Positions 9,702-23,079 are shown, counted from the first letter of the stretch. The stretch is DNA of 64,000 nt from Pteria penguin (GCA_035048485.1 CM068592.1:43276133-43340132), one strand, 5' to 3'. Notes: a model not told the origin generated them from the sequence alone. Translations and numbers: made by a program.

Positions 9702-12175
9702 TAAACCGCGAGTTATTCAGGGGTCGCTATAGAAAGACTTAGGTATGAGCATCTGGTAAACCGTGGGTGATTCCTGAGCCGCTATATTAAGTTTGGGTAT
9801 CTTGTAAACTGTGGCTTAGAGTCGCAATGTAAAGTTTGAGTATCTTGTAAACCGTGGATTATTCCAGTGTCGCTTTATAAGTTTGAGTATCTTGTAAACC
9901 GTCGGCTATTCCAGTGTCGCTTTATAAATTTGAGTATCTTGTAAACCGTGGACTATTCCAGGGTCGCTTTATAAAGCTTGAGTATCTTGTAAACCGTCGG
10001 CTATTCCAGAGTCGCTTTATAAGTTTGAGTATCTTGTAAACCGTGGGCTATTGCAGGGTCGCTTTATAAAGCTTGAGTATCTTGTAAACCGTGGGCTATT
10101 CCAGGGTCGCTTTATAAAGCTTGAGTATCTTGTAAACCGTCGGCTATTCCAGAGTCGCTTTATAAGTTTGAGTATCTTGTAAACCGTCGGCTATTCCAGT
10201 GTCGCTTTATAAGTTTGAGTATCTTGTAAACCGTGGGCTATTGCAGGGTCGTTTTATAAAGCTTGAGTATCTTGTAAACCGTCGGCTATTCCAGTGTCGC
10301 TTTATAAGTTTGAGTATCTTGTAAACCGTGGGCTATTCCAGGGTCGCTTTATAAAGCTTGAGTATCTTGTAAACCGTCGGCTATTCCAGAGTCGCTTTAT
10401 AAGTTTGAGTATCTTGTAAACCGTGGGCTATTCCAGGGTCGCTTTATAAAGCTTGAGTATCTTGTAAACCGTCGGCTATTCCAGAGCCGCTATAGAAGTT
10501 TGAGTATCTTGTAAACCGTGGCTATTCCAGAGTCGCGTTATAAAGCTTGAGTATCTTGTAAACCGTGGGTTATTCCAGTGTCGCTTTATAAGTTTGAGTA
10601 TCTTGTAAACCATGGGCTATTCCAGAGTCGCTTTATAACGCTTGAGTATCTTGTAAACCGTGGACTATTTCAGAGTCGCTTTATAAAGCTTGAGTATATT
10701 GTAAACCGTGGGTTATTCCAGTGCGGTATAAAAAGTTTGAGTATCTTGTAAACCGTGGGTTACTCCATAGTCGCTATATAAAATCCGAGTATCTTGTAAA
10801 CCGTGCATTTTTCCAGAGTCGCTTTATAAAGCCTGGGTATCTTGTAAACCGCGGGCTATTCCAGAGTCGCTATATAAAGTTTGAGTATCTTGTAAACCGT
10901 GGGTTATTCCATAACCGCTATGTAAAGTTTGAGTATCTTGTAAACCTTGGGCTATTCCAGAGTCGCTTATAAAAATTTAAAACGTGGGCTATCCCAGAGC
11001 CGCTATATAAAAATTAAGTATCTTGTAAAGTGTGGGCTATTCCAGAGTCGCTTATAAAATTTTAAACCGTGGGTTATTCCAGAGTCGCTATATAAAATTT
11101 GAGAGTCTTGTAAACTGTGGGTTATTCCAGAGTCGCTATATAAAATCTGAGTATCTTGTAAACCGTAGATTATTCTAGAGTAGCAATATAAAGTTTGAGT
11201 ATCTTGTAAATTGTGTGTTATTCCAAAGTCGCTATGTGAAATTTGAGTATCTTGTAAACCGTGGGTTATTCCAGTGCCGCTATATAAAATCTGAGTATCT
11301 TGTAAATCATGGGTTATGCTAGAGACGCTTTATAAAGTTTGAGTATCTTGTAAGCCGTGAGTTATTCCAGAGTCGCTATATAAAGTTTGAGAGTCTTGTA
11401 AACCGTGGGTTATTCCAGAACCGCTATATAAAATATGAGTGTTTTGTAAATCTTGGGTTATTCAAGAGCCGCTATATATAGTTTGGGTATCTTGTAAACT
11501 GTGGGTATTTCAGAGTCGCTATATAAAATGTGAGCATCTTGTAAACCGTGGATTTTTCCAGTGTCGTTTTATAAAACATGAGTATCTTGTAAACCGTCGG
11601 TTATTCCATAGTCGCTATATAAAATCCGGGTATCTTGTAAACCGTGCATTTTTCCAGAGTCGCTATATAAAGTTTGAATATCTTTTACACCGTGGGTTAT
11701 CCCAGAACCGCTGTATAAACTTTGAGTATCTTGTACACCGTGGGTTATTCCATTGCAGTATATAAAGTTTGAGTTTCTTGTAAACCATGGGTTATTCCAG
11801 ACTCGCTATATAAAGTTGTAAACCGTGGCTTATTCAAGAGCCGCTATATAAAACTTGAGTATCTTGTAAAACGTGGGTTATATCCAGAGCCGCTATATAA
11901 AGTTTGAGTATCTTGTAAACTGTGCGTTATTCCAGAGTCGCTATATAAAGTTTAAGTATCTTGTAAACTATGGGTTATTCCAGAGTCGCTATATAAAATC
12001 TGAGTTTCTTGTAAACCGTGGGTTATTCCAGAGTCGTTATATAAAGTTTGAGTATTTTGTAAATCGTGGGTTATTCCAGAGTCGCTATACAAAGTCAGAG
12101 TATCTTGTAACCATGGGTATTTTAGGTAAAGTCTGTGTATCTTGTAAACCGTGGGTTATTCCAGAGTCGCTTTTA
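9702..12175. repeat. Minisatellite, 48-bp unit, ~50 copies
   Basis: The unit contains GAGTATCTTGTAAACCGTGG, then TTATTCCAGAGTCGC and TATATAAA. Units in the first 1 kb alternate two variants (TCGGC...TTATAAG and GGGCT...TTATAAAGC), giving a ~96-bp higher-order period; later units are more diverged. Because 48 is a multiple of 3, plus-strand ORFs with a 16-residue repeat (YIKFEYLVNRGLFQSR) appear at 10721, 11439 and 11873. They start and stop at unit variants and are not supported as genes. Confidence 0.95.
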
Positions 12176-12179
12176 CCAA

Positions 12180-14680
12180 CATTATACCCCGAAAGTGCGA
12201 AGTCCCCTTTCCTTGTTCAAATGTTACTGTTATCGCCCCTTCCTCGCTTTAAGGTGCTGGATCTGTTCCTGTAGACGTATAGCGATGCTGAAATTGATTT
12301 TACTTTGCTTTGCCTTCACGTTTATGATAAAATAAATAAGCGAAAAATTCAGGGCGATGTAAGTATGTAACAATGAGATGTCCTCTCATTCGCTCGAAGA
12401 GAGAGAGAGGCCCTCTCATTCCTTTATACAAGACAGTGTGCAGGACACGGGACGAAGTTATAGTCTCGCATTTACTCAATTAAAATATCCCTCCTCCACG
12501 TGACAGAGCCAATTTGCATGCACCCGACTCGTAACCGTAGTACTGAAGGGCTACCTTGCATAACATGCTAACGTGTTCAATTACCAAATGATAGGTGAAT
12601 AAATGTGAGCATTAGTGTGACCCGGCAGCATTGTCAGCGCGCGCTTTCAGCGCCATTTCACCGTAATTGATTAGCATTGTAAGAAATTGAAAATTTAATA
12701 CAACTTTAATTCATCTTAAAATCCATAGAACTGTGTAGTGGGCCTCGGCGCTAAGTGTACCTGTGATATCGTTATCGATATTATAATATTGGAAAAACGT
12801 TATCGGGTAGGCCTTTAAATACGGTCTGAGGATTGGACGGGGCACACGGTGAGAAGCAGACTGAAGGAATACACTCAACTTTCCATGAGTATTGATATGG
12901 AAGCTTTATAAATACTGACGAGGTAGGTCGATTTGTTATATCATTTCATGGACTTGAATTAACTGACATATATTATGCCGCATGTCGAAATGGAATGTAC
13001 TACACATTGACGTGAATTGAGCTTCTTGTTGACATGGGGTGGGTGAGATAGTATAGGAATAGAGTAGAGAGCTCTACGATACAGGACCGTAAGACGATTG
13101 CATACCAAGAGTTATATACCTTGGTTACCGTGATTCGTACGCTATAGGAAACTTGCATATTTGAATAAAATTTGATTTAATAAATGAAATGGATTAGGCA
13201 ATATTCAAAACCATACGTACACATAGTGTGTGTACAGGCTGTTGTACAGAGCGAACTCTGTTTTTATAGCCCGACCCGAATACCTCAGTGACAGAAGTTT
13301 AAACAGCGTCCGTTTTATAAATGTCATGATTACCCCCGCACTTGGCTTTATTAAGGGAATATGCATTGGCAGGGAAAATAACAAAACCGTTAATTCACTA
13401 GAGGTTTAGAGCTTCTATTTACTCGTTGAAAATTTCCAAATTATTAGAAAACGAAGTCCGAAATCGGGCTGTTAGTTTTTAAGTAGATATGTATCACTGT
13501 TTTCTCAAGCATATTCAATTGTAATCGTTTTATTCAAATTCGGCAATTCTAAAGAATTTTTGTTGATATCACATGCCTACAGACAAACCTTGCCATTTAA
13601 ATTTAAGGTTTTATATAGAAATGAAAGATATTGAAATTGTTCTTATATATCTATGTAAATCCATCTTGAAGTATCTCGGTGCATTTTCCCCCTTATAATC
13701 TGGTGTGAACATGAAATTTTACAGTTTGATTTCATAATGACAGGTTCGCCTAATCTATGAGCTTATGAAAGTAAAAGTACCTCAAACAATTTATATTTAA
13801 ATAAGGAATCTCTAAAAACAATTTCAGTATGAAGTATTCATCTTTTATACATTATGATATGATGTCATGTAATTTTTACACACGTTTTAATACTGATATT
13901 CCGATATCATTTATCTAAATGCAAGAGAATTTTAAGACCATTGTTTATTCGTTTAATATTCGGCTTTGGAAGACGGTTAGTGTAGTGTTTGTATTATATA
14001 TATATATTTAACTAATGAGTACGTCACTGTAGTCAGCGTTCTGTTCAAATATAAACAGTTAACTCAGTAAATGATCAGGTCATTTTCAACATAAAAACCG
14101 GGTTTACTAACTGATTTCTCAAATGGTTGGCCGATACAGGAGCTCGTAACAAGCGAGATATAAATCTCAAAGAGGTGGTATCCCCGCCTGACACGATACC
14201 CTTATTGAGAATTGAAATTCCCACGGCGTACAAACACAATACAACTTGCATAAGGACTGAATTGATTAAACAATTGACCGACCTAAGTCGGTGCGGCAAA
14301 TCTGTGACGATCGAATGATTTTGTGATGTCTTTTGTGATTATTCTTGTTTGCTGTACTTGTCCGTTGCGGCTTTTGACATACAGCTGAGTAGAAAGTATT
14401 TTCCCTCTTTTTCATTTATTTACACATCTTAAGTATTTTACTGAAGTGATGACGGCACAACAGCGCTGTTGCGCTATGAAAAGTAGGGGAGGGCACAAAC
14501 TCAGTGAATTCATGTATATAAACATATATATAAACAATTATATAATTTGCGATCTTTTGTTCTTAAAGTAACCATATACCATAATTTAGAATCCAATATT
14601 AATACATGTATGTGTGTAAGCTTCATTATGGACATGTATATATAAGAATGTAAGATTAATTTTGATGCAAGGGGCCTGGA
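12180..14680. other. 2.5 kb with no recognised gene
   Basis: Non-repetitive, AT-rich sequence with no supported ORF. A patch at 12630-12700 (GCGCGCGCTTTCAGCGCC, then TAATTGATTAG) has higher complexity and a homeodomain-like ATTA core, but nothing firm can be said. An imperfect CTCTCATT repeat flanks a GAGA run near 12385-12420. Confidence 0.5.
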
Positions 14681-16286
14681 AACTTTCTCCTACGCCCGTA
14701 TGGCACCAGTCTGGCGTGTTGACTTCCCTTCCCCCTTTCTCATACGCCCTTGCGGCACCAGCCTGGTAGGTTGATCCCCTTCCCCCTTTCACCTACGTCC
14801 TTGCGGCACTAGCCTGATAGGATGACTACCCTTTCCCTTTCTCCTACGCCCTTGCGACACCAGCCTGGCGTGTTGACTTCCCTTCCCCCTTTCTCCTACG
14901 CCCTTTAGGACACCAGCATGGTGTGTTGACTTCTATTCCCCCTTTCTCCTACGTCCTTGAAGCCGGCGTGTCCTAGTAATATCGCGCTGGACTTCTGATC
15001 GGGAGGCCTGGGTTCGAGTCCGGCTCTGGTCATGCCGGTGTCCTGTCTTTCGGATGAGACAGTAATGACAGAGGCCCCGTGCCGTGGTATGCATGGCACG
15101 TTAAATATCCCTCACTGCTTCGGGTGGGTCCGTTGCAAAGTTCAAAATTTGTATGCCCGGCATCAGGCAGATGCCGTCACCATATACATGAAATATTCGT
15201 GGTGTGATTTTAAAGAAAAATCAATCAATCAATCAATCAATCCTACGTCCTTGTGGCACCTGTCTCGTGTGTTGACTTCCCTTCCTTCTTTCTCCTACGC
15301 CGTTGCGGCACCAGCCTGGTGTGTTGACTTCCCTTCTCCCGTTCTCCTACGTCCTTGCAGCACCAGTCTGGTATGCTGACTTCCCTCTTTCTCCTACGCC
15401 TCTGCGGTACCAGCCTGGTGTGTTAACTTCCCTTCCTCCTTTCTCCTACGTCCTTGCGGCACCAGTCTGTTATATTGACTTCCCCCTTTCTCCTACGTCT
15501 CCATCGCGGCTTCAGCCGGGTGTGTTGACTTCCCTTCCCCTTTTCTCCTACGCCCTTGCGACACCAGCCTGGTGTGTTGACTTCAATCCCTCCTCTCTCC
15601 TACGCCCTTGTGGCACCAGTTTGTGTGTTAAATTCCCTTCCCCCTTCTCCAACGTCTTTGCGGTTGTTGACTTCCCTTCCTCCTTTCTCCTACGCCCTTG
15701 CGACACCAGCATAGTGTGATGACTTCCCTTCCCCCTTTCTCCTACACCCTTGCGACACCAGCATGGTGTGTTGACTTCCCTCCCCCTTTCTCCTACGCCC
15801 TTGCGGCACCAATCTGGTGTGTTGACTTCCCTTCCCCGTTTCTCCTACGTCCTTGCGGCAACAGCATGGTATGTTGACTCCCCTTCCCCATTTCTCCAAC
15901 GTCCTTGCGGCAACATCCTGGTATGTTGACTCCCTCCCCTTCCCCCTTTCTCCTACGTATTTGCGGCACCAGTTTGGTATGTTGACTTCTCTCTTTCCCC
16001 TGCGCCCTTGCAGCACCAGCCTGGTGTGTTGGCTTCCCTCTTTCTCCTACGTCCTTGCGACATCACCCTGATGTGTTAACTCCCCTTTCCCCTTTCTCCT
16101 ACGTCCTTGCGGCACTAGCCTGGTATGTTGACTCCCCTTCCCCTTTTCTCCTACGTCCTTACGGCATCAACCTGGTATGTTGACTCTTTTCCCCCCTTTC
16201 TCCTACGTCCTTGCGGCACCAGTCTGTTATGTTGACGTCCCCCTTTCTTCTATGCCCTTGAGGCACCAATATGGTGTGTTGACTTA
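14681..16286. repeat. Minisatellite, ~52-bp unit, interrupted by a SINE
   Basis: The unit reads roughly CTCCTACGTCCTTGCGGCAC, then CAGCCTGGTGTGTTGACTTC and CCTTCCCCCTTT. There are about 25 units with length variation from deletions in the pyrimidine tract. A SINE at 14960-15240 splits one unit. Open frames on both strands follow the repeat and are artefacts. Confidence 0.95.
14960..15240 (+). mobile_element. tRNA-derived SINE (family A, head type 1) with 13-bp TSD
   Basis: The head has boxes A and B (CTAGTAATATCGCG and GGGTTCGAGTCC). The body has CTGTCTTTCGGATGAGACAG, CATGGCACGTTAAA, CCTCACTGCTTCGGGTGGG and GCATCAGGCAGATGCCGTC, ending in an AATC-repeat tail. TCCTACGTCCTTG flanks it at 14947-14959 and 15241-15253 as a target-site duplication of one minisatellite unit. 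Confidence 0.9.
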
Positions 16287-16433
16287 CACATTATACCGAC
16301 AGGTTTCACTTTTAAATTTTACTGTTGAATAGTACACACACAATAGAAATTACAGAAGTCAGCGGTTGGAGTGGTTTGTTGGTTGGTTCTTTTTTTATTT
16401 GAAAAACAAAGAAACCTTCCAGATTAGCGAAGT

Positions 16434-17231
16434 TTTACATGCCGACGTTTTCTTTGATACATGAGGTAAGATTTACATGCCGACATGTACTGTGATACAC
16501 GAGGTAAGTTTTACATGCCGACATTTACTGTGATACATGAGGTAAGTTTTACATGCCGACATGTACTGTGATACACGAGGTAAGTTTTACATGCCGACAT
16601 GTACTGTGATACATGAGGTAAGTTTTACATGCCGACATGTACTGTGATACATGAGGTAAGTTTTACATGCCGACGTTTATTGTGATACATGAGGTAAGTT
16701 TTACATGCCGACGTTTATTGTGATACACGAGGTAAGTGTTACATACCGACATTTACTGTGATACATGAGGTAAGTGTTACATACCGACATGTACTGTGAT
16801 ACATGAGGCAAGTGTTACATGCCGATGTTTACTGTGATACATGAGGCAAGTTTTACATGCTGACATTTACTGTGATACACGAGGTAAGTTTTACATGCCG
16901 ACATTTACTGTGATACACGAGGTAAGTTTTACATACCGACATTTACTGTGATACACGAGGTAAGTTTTACATACCGACATTTACTGTGATACATGAGGCA
17001 AGTGTTACATGCCGATGTTTACTGTGATACATGAGGTAAGTTTTACATGCCGACATTTACTGTGATACACGAGGTAAGTTTTAAATGCCGACGTTTATTG
17101 TGATACATGAGGTAAGTTTTACATGCCAATGTTTACTGTGATAAATGAGGTGAGTTTTACATGCCGACATTTACTGTGATACACGAGATAAGTTTTACAG
17201 GCCGACGTTTACTGTGATACATGAGGTAAGC
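16434..17231. repeat. Minisatellite, 38-bp unit, ~21 copies, each with a splice-donor consensus
   Basis: The unit is GAGGTAAGTTTTACATGCCG followed by ACATTTACTGTGATACAC. Nearly every unit carries GAG|GTAAGT, matching the metazoan 5' splice site. Units are 85-100% alike by eye. Confidence 0.95.
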
Positions 17232-17239
17232 TTTCCTGG

Positions 17240-18480
17240 TCCAGACCCGAGGGTGACATGTTTATAGAACAACGTGCACACTATACCTAATTGACATTAA
17301 TTGACGATACAGCCAATACCATGATCGATTATAAAGAGAAATGACCAAGTTATGGCCCTTTAACTACTTTCGTACTCTATCGTATAAGTGCTTAAATAGA
17401 CTTATTGAGTCAATGGATTTATAGACTTTAAACATGATCGCCATTAAGGGCATTATAACCATTTCCCTTACTGTATAAAATCTAACTGTTTGACTCTTTT
17501 TAAATTGTTTTCGACCATTTCTCTCTCTTGAATAAGTCTCTTATTTAAGAGACACAATCTATTAACCATTCTGTGCCTGTAGAACATGGCCCCTCTTGAG
17601 CCACTCTAATAAGCATATGTCCCAATGTTAACGTGAGCGATTCTGATCAACATGTGTTTCAGTGCTCATGCAAGCTATTCTAGTTTAAAAAAAAAAATAA
17701 TAATAATAATAATAATAAAAATAATAGTAATAATAATAATAAAACAGAATAGATTAATTAAAAATAAAATCGAAAGTAAAATAAATAAATAAAAATAGAT
17801 AAATAAATAATAAAATAAAGAAATAAATAAAATAAAAATCAAACAAAACAATGTTCGTGTACTCGGTTAAGCAATTTTTCTCAACGTTTTTCCATGCTCT
17901 CAGTTTAGCTATCCCGATCAAAGTTTGTCCACTCAGCTTAACCATTCTAGTCAGAATGACAGCTTGGTGTGGTCAATGCTAGTCCGTAAGTTTAAATGAC
18001 CTTTTTCCAGAAAATGTTAGTTGTCCGCTCAGCTTAACCGTTCTGGTCAGAATGATGACCTGTTCTGATCAACGTTAGTCCGTCATTTGTCGGGGTAACG
18101 CGTTTTCGTTTCAATTTTGCAAGTACGGCATGGTAGACTTGTTCACACTTTATGAAGGCATGTATAAAATTATATAGTAGTAGGGCATGGGATCGATACT
18201 TGTTATAAACGAAAACCTGGGATGCTAAAGGAACTCAAAAGGACAGAGAAAGAAATTGAATCGAGAACTTATAAATGGTCATTAATCATACAGAGAGAGT
18301 TTATATGCAGTTATATATGTCTTTTTATCATAAAGACTGTAGATATTCAAAGGATCATCTAGGGAGGAATGAAATATCTCAGTTGATTTAATAGACGAGG
18401 GTTCGAAACACGACTTTTTACCCAATGTTCACCTAATTTTGTACTAAAAATAATTTAAATTTTTCTCAAGTATCAACAGT
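17240..18480. other. No gene; A-rich and duplicated stretches
   Basis: A TAA/TAAA-rich low-complexity tract lies at 17687-17850. Two diverged copies of a ~80-bp unit follow at ~17930-18010 and ~18015-18090 (CAGCTTAACC, GTCAGAATGA, GCTAGTCCGT or GTTAGTCCGT). Nothing else is recognised. Confidence 0.6.
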
Positions 18481-18484
18481 CACA

Positions 18485-20864
18485 AAGCTCATGCGTCTAG
18501 TCTACGTCCCTGTCTGGATATAATCATAAAACTAGTGTGTCTGGTCTATGGCATTATATGGATATAATCATAAAACTAGTGTGTCTGGTCTATGGCATTA
18601 TATGGATATAATCATAAAACTAGTGTGTCTGGTCTGTGGCATTATATGGATATAATCATAAAACTAGTGTGTCTGGTCTATGGCATTGTCTGGATATAGT
18701 CATAAAGCTAGTGTGTCTGGTCTATGGCATTATCTGGATATAATCATATAGCTAGTGTGTCTGGTCTATGGCATTGTCTGGATATAATCATATAGCTAGT
18801 GTGTCTGGTCTATGGCATTATCTGGATATAATCATAAAGCTAGTGTGTCTGGTCTATGGCATTGTCTGGATATAATAATAAAGCTAGTGCGTCTGGTCTA
18901 TGGCATTATCTGGATATAATCATAAAGCTAGTGTGTCTGGTCTATGATATTATCTGGATATAATCATAAAGCTAGTGCGTCTGGTTTATGGCATTGTCAG
19001 GATATAATCATAAAGCTAGTGTGTCTGGTCTGTGGCATTATCTGGATATAATCATAAAGCTAGTGTGTCTGGTCTATGGCATTGTCTGGATATAATCATA
19101 AAGCTAGTGTGTCTGGTCTATGGCATTATCTTGATATAATCATAAAGCTAGTGTGTCTGGTCTATGGCATTGTCTGGATATAATCATAAAGCTAGTGTGT
19201 CTGGTCTATGGCATTATCTGGATATAATCATAAAGCTAGTGTGTCTGGTCCATGGCATTATCTGGACATAGTCATAAAACTAGTGTGTCTGGTCTAAAGC
19301 ATTATCTGGATATAATCACAAAGCTAGTGTGTCTGGTCCATGGCATTATCTGGATATAGTCATAAAGCTAGTGTGTCTGGTCTATGGCATTGTATGGATA
19401 TAATCATAAAGCTAGTGTGTCTGGTCTATGGCATTGTATGGATATAATCATAAAGCTAGTGTGTCTGGTCTATGGCATTGTCTGGATATAATCATAAAGC
19501 TAGTGTGTCTGGTCTATGGCATTATCTGGATATAATCATAAAGCTAATGTGTCTGGTCTATGGCATTATCTGGATATAGACATAAACTAGTGTGTCTGGT
19601 CTATGGCATTGTCTGGATATAATCATAAAGCTAGTGCGTCTTGTCTGTGGCATTGTCTGGATATAATCATAAAGCTAGTGCGTCTGGTCTATGGCATTAT
19701 CTGGATATAATCATAAAGATAGTGTGTCTGGCCTATGACATTGTCTGGATATAATCATAAAGCTTGTGTGTCTGGTGCATGGCATTGTCTGGATATAATT
19801 ATAAAGTTAGTGTGTCTGGTCTATGGCATTATCTGGATATAATCATAAAGCTAGTGTGTCTGGTCCATGGCATTGTCTGGATATAATCATAAAGCTAGTG
19901 CGTCTGGTCTATGGCATTATCTGGATATAATCATAAAGCTAGTGTGTCTGGTCTATGGCATTATCTGGATATAATCATAAAGCTAGTGCGTCTGGTCTAT
20001 GGCATTATCTGGATATAATCATAAAGCTAGTGTGTCTGGTCTGTGGCATTATCTGGATATAATCATAAAGCTAGTGTGTCTGGCCTATGATATTGTCTGG
20101 ATATAGTCATAAAGCTAGTGTGTCTGGTCTATGGCATTATCTGGATATAATCATAAAGCTAGTGTGTCTGATCTATGGCATTATCTGGATATAATCATAA
20201 AGCTAGTGCGTCTGGTCTGTGGCATTGTCTGGATATAATCATAAAGCTAGTGTGTCTGGTCTATGGCATTATCTGGATATAATCATAAAGCTTGTGTGTC
20301 TGGTCTGTAGCACTGTCTGGATATGGTCATAAAGCTAGTGTGTCTGGTCTATGGCATAGTCTAGATATAATCATAAAGCTAGTGAGTCTGGTCTGTAGCA
20401 CTGTCTGGATATAATCATAAAGCTAGTGTGTCTGGTCTGTAGCACTGTCTGGATATAATCATAAAGCTAGTGCGTCTGGTCTATGGCATTATCTGGATAT
20501 AATCATAAAGCTAGTGTGTCTGGTCTATGGCATTATCTGGATATAATCATAAAGCTAGTGTGTCTGGTCTATGGCATTATTTTGATATAATCATAAAGCT
20601 AGTGCGTCTGGTCTATGGCATTATCTGGATATAATCATAAAGCTAGTGTGTCTGGTCTATGGCATTATATGGATATAATCATAAAGCTAGTGTGTCTGGC
20701 CTATGGCATTGTCTGGATATAGTCATAAAGCTAGTGTGATTAGTCTATGGCATTATCTGGATATAATCATAAAGCTAGTGTGTCTGGTCTATGGCATTAT
20801 CTGGATATAATCATAAAGCTAGTGTGTCTGGTCTATGACATTATCTGGATATAATCATATATTC
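18485..20864. repeat. Minisatellite, 44-bp unit, ~54 copies
   Basis: The unit is TGGCATTATCTGGATATAAT followed by CATAAAGCTAGTGTGTCTGG and TCTA. It is highly homogeneous (mostly single-base variants such as TTATC/TTGTC and GTGTGTC/GTGCGTC), which suggests recent amplification. The first three units share AAAACTAG, a local variant block. Confidence 0.96.
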
Positions 20865-20869
20865 ATAAC

Positions 20870-21490
20870 ACGTTTTATGCAGTTTATACTGAAAAGTGGT
20901 GGGGCACAAACATACTTGTTGCCCCCCCCCCTTTTTTTCAAAAAGTTTGGGATGTATCCCATCTGCCCCCCCCCCCCTTTAAACACACATACACACTTTC
21001 TCCTACGCCCACGGTTCCCTTTGACGAAAGAGGGTTCATCAGAATACGGCGATTTACTTTACAAAAAAATGTTATTATTGTAATAAGATACTGAGATTTA
21101 AAAATATCATATTTAATAAATGGAGTATATCTAAATGACTGCGCCGAGTAGTTTAAATGATTTAAAGGAAAACCATTATTTGCATATTTCCGCATTATAA
21201 GGTATAGGAATATAGTCGATAATTTTGTGAATCTAAAATATTGAAAATAGACCGTGACATGGTTACCGTCAAATATTTGTCGGAGAAAGTCAGCATATAT
21301 AGGACTAGCCAGTAATGATTTAGATAGTGGGATTATCTGGCAGAGAATTAAAAGACTTTAAATGTTTTCTACACATACAATTATGAAGCCATGCAGAACG
21401 AGATCCCTGTGGATTGCTCTATAGTACAATTGAAATCTGTGTTAATGAATGGAATTTCACTGCTGCAGCGTGGAATCGTTTCCTGATATC
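20870..21490. other. No gene; two poly-C runs
   Basis: C-runs near 20922 and 20967 lie close to CATACACACTTTCTCCTACG. The rest is unremarkable sequence upstream of the NWD-like gene. Confidence 0.5.
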
Positions 21491-21822
21491 GAATTAACTA
21501 AATTATCCAATTATATCTTATTTCAGTCTGGAACCGGTTCATCATAATGCCATAACCCGGAGCCGAGTCGAGCGGTGTTTATAATTCGAACGAGCTAGTG
21601 ACCTGAGTAAGGTCTACTGATTGGTGGACGAAGGAGTGTTTGTGTGTAATACTTACTGATTCATGTTTGGAATATTAGAAAGTGTTGTAAAATTCTCCAA
21701 TCAGTCCAGTGATGAAATTGAATTATAGGATTTAATCATGAAAACCACTTGTTCCTCAATAAGGACTGTGTGAATCAGAAGTTTCAAAATACGAAATTGG
21801 TAGAGCTGATGAGCCTCCCAGG
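21491..21822 (+). other. Upstream region / probable 5' UTR of the NWD-like gene
   Basis: This immediately precedes the ATG at 21823 and contains an in-frame stop at 21760. I see no clear TATA box and no splice acceptor that I can defend, so the transcription start is unknown. Confidence 0.3.
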
Positions 21823-21991
21823 ATGACATCGGAGTCAAGTAATCTCTCGGACGGAACCGCATCCGAATTGGGTGTGGAAATTGACAACGAAGAACAAGAA
21901 AAGCTACTCGGCGTCCTGACCGGTAACTTGACCAACCTACCACCCCTTAGCTCGAAGATTGTGCGGATTTTCACGAGTTCTACATTCACAG
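21823..21991 (+). CDS. NACHT/WD-repeat (NWD1/2-like) protein, coding exon 1 (start codon)
   Basis: First coding exon of a large STAND-type protein. It encodes 56 residues plus one base of the next codon. The first ~40 residues are acidic, Ser/Thr-rich and look unstructured; then comes IVRIFTSSTFT, the conserved opening strand of the DUF4062-type domain at the N terminus of NWD1, NWD2 and TEP1-like proteins. The ATG at 21823 is the first in-frame Met after an in-frame TAA at 21760, which supports it as the start. The exon ends at a strong donor (ACAG|GTGAG, 21992) in phase 1 and joins in frame to exon 2 at 30401 to give STFT-D-TTVERN. Reading on into the intron only adds 9 residues and a stop. 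The family is known for an N-terminal DUF4062, a central NACHT NTPase and C-terminal WD40 repeats, but only the N terminus is visible here. A 5' non-coding exon and promoter further upstream cannot be excluded. Confidence 0.85.
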
Positions 21992-23079
21992 GTGAGATTT
22001 ATTCGTATACGGATATATAAATATAAGGTCTAAAGGAACACTTATAATCATGCACTGCTCGTTTTGGCATGTATGTCTGCTCTCTTTTTGAGCAGGAGCC
22101 GTTGTATTTTTGAAACGTAAAATTCAGTCTCATGACGTCACGAGATACGTCGGAATGTAAGGAACCATGGCCTGGTCCGTTTGTTAACATCACATCTCAC
22201 CTGTTTGGTCACGCCTTATAGTGATGTCTAGACTTGATTCACTTTTGGAGTCAGGTGACATCAGTGTACCTGGTAAAGGTAGATGGTCATCCCATGGTGG
22301 CTTGGACTGCTGTGCCGTACGTGTAACCTACATATCACGTGCTGAGATGTAAGTGGAATATATACCATGTATATGCATAATTAAGATGTCAGAGCGTAGT
22401 GTCTTTCAGTAAATAACAAAGTTGTCCGCGATTTCTATATGTTTATATCTTTCTTTTCGATATATATTAACAAAGAAAAAAAAAACCACTCGATCTTTTG
22501 ACTTATACAGAACTTGAAGTATCCTGGATGTCCTTCTCGGACACACACTCTATTGCCCAACATGTGCATATTCAGCAATATTTGGAATGAAAGGGGTATA
22601 ATGTGGTACAATTTTGTTAAGAACAGGAAGGAGAATTCAAAAATAAAAAGTGGTCTTGCTTTACCAACTGTCAAGACCAAACTGGATTCCACACCCCGTT
22701 AATGTATTACTGTTCCATATACGATATCTATCGACTATATTTACTGTCAGAACTAACCCAGACTTTCTTCCATATAGTCATACAGATTTCTACATGTATG
22801 ACTGTTTAACCCTCTCCCTTGGCGCTTCCATTAAATATAAATAATAAGTATACACATCGGATTGAAATCTAATGTACTTTAAAGGATTTAATTCAAAGCT
22901 GCGCCCTAGACAACACAATACTCTTTGACGTTACAACTATTTATTTCCATATACAGTATAGATAGAGTGCAATATTTAAAAATATATAAAACTCCTTTTG
23001 AATATAGTCGTATAAAATTTATTGGGATTTGGTATAAAAGAGCACAGTTCTTTTAATTTTCCAAAACATTGCCGGTTTC

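Noticed and set aside
10721..12335. ORFs with YIKFEYLVNRGLFQSR repeats
   Set aside because: The 48-bp unit is a multiple of three, so one frame stays open by default. ORF ends coincide with unit variants and no gene structure surrounds them.
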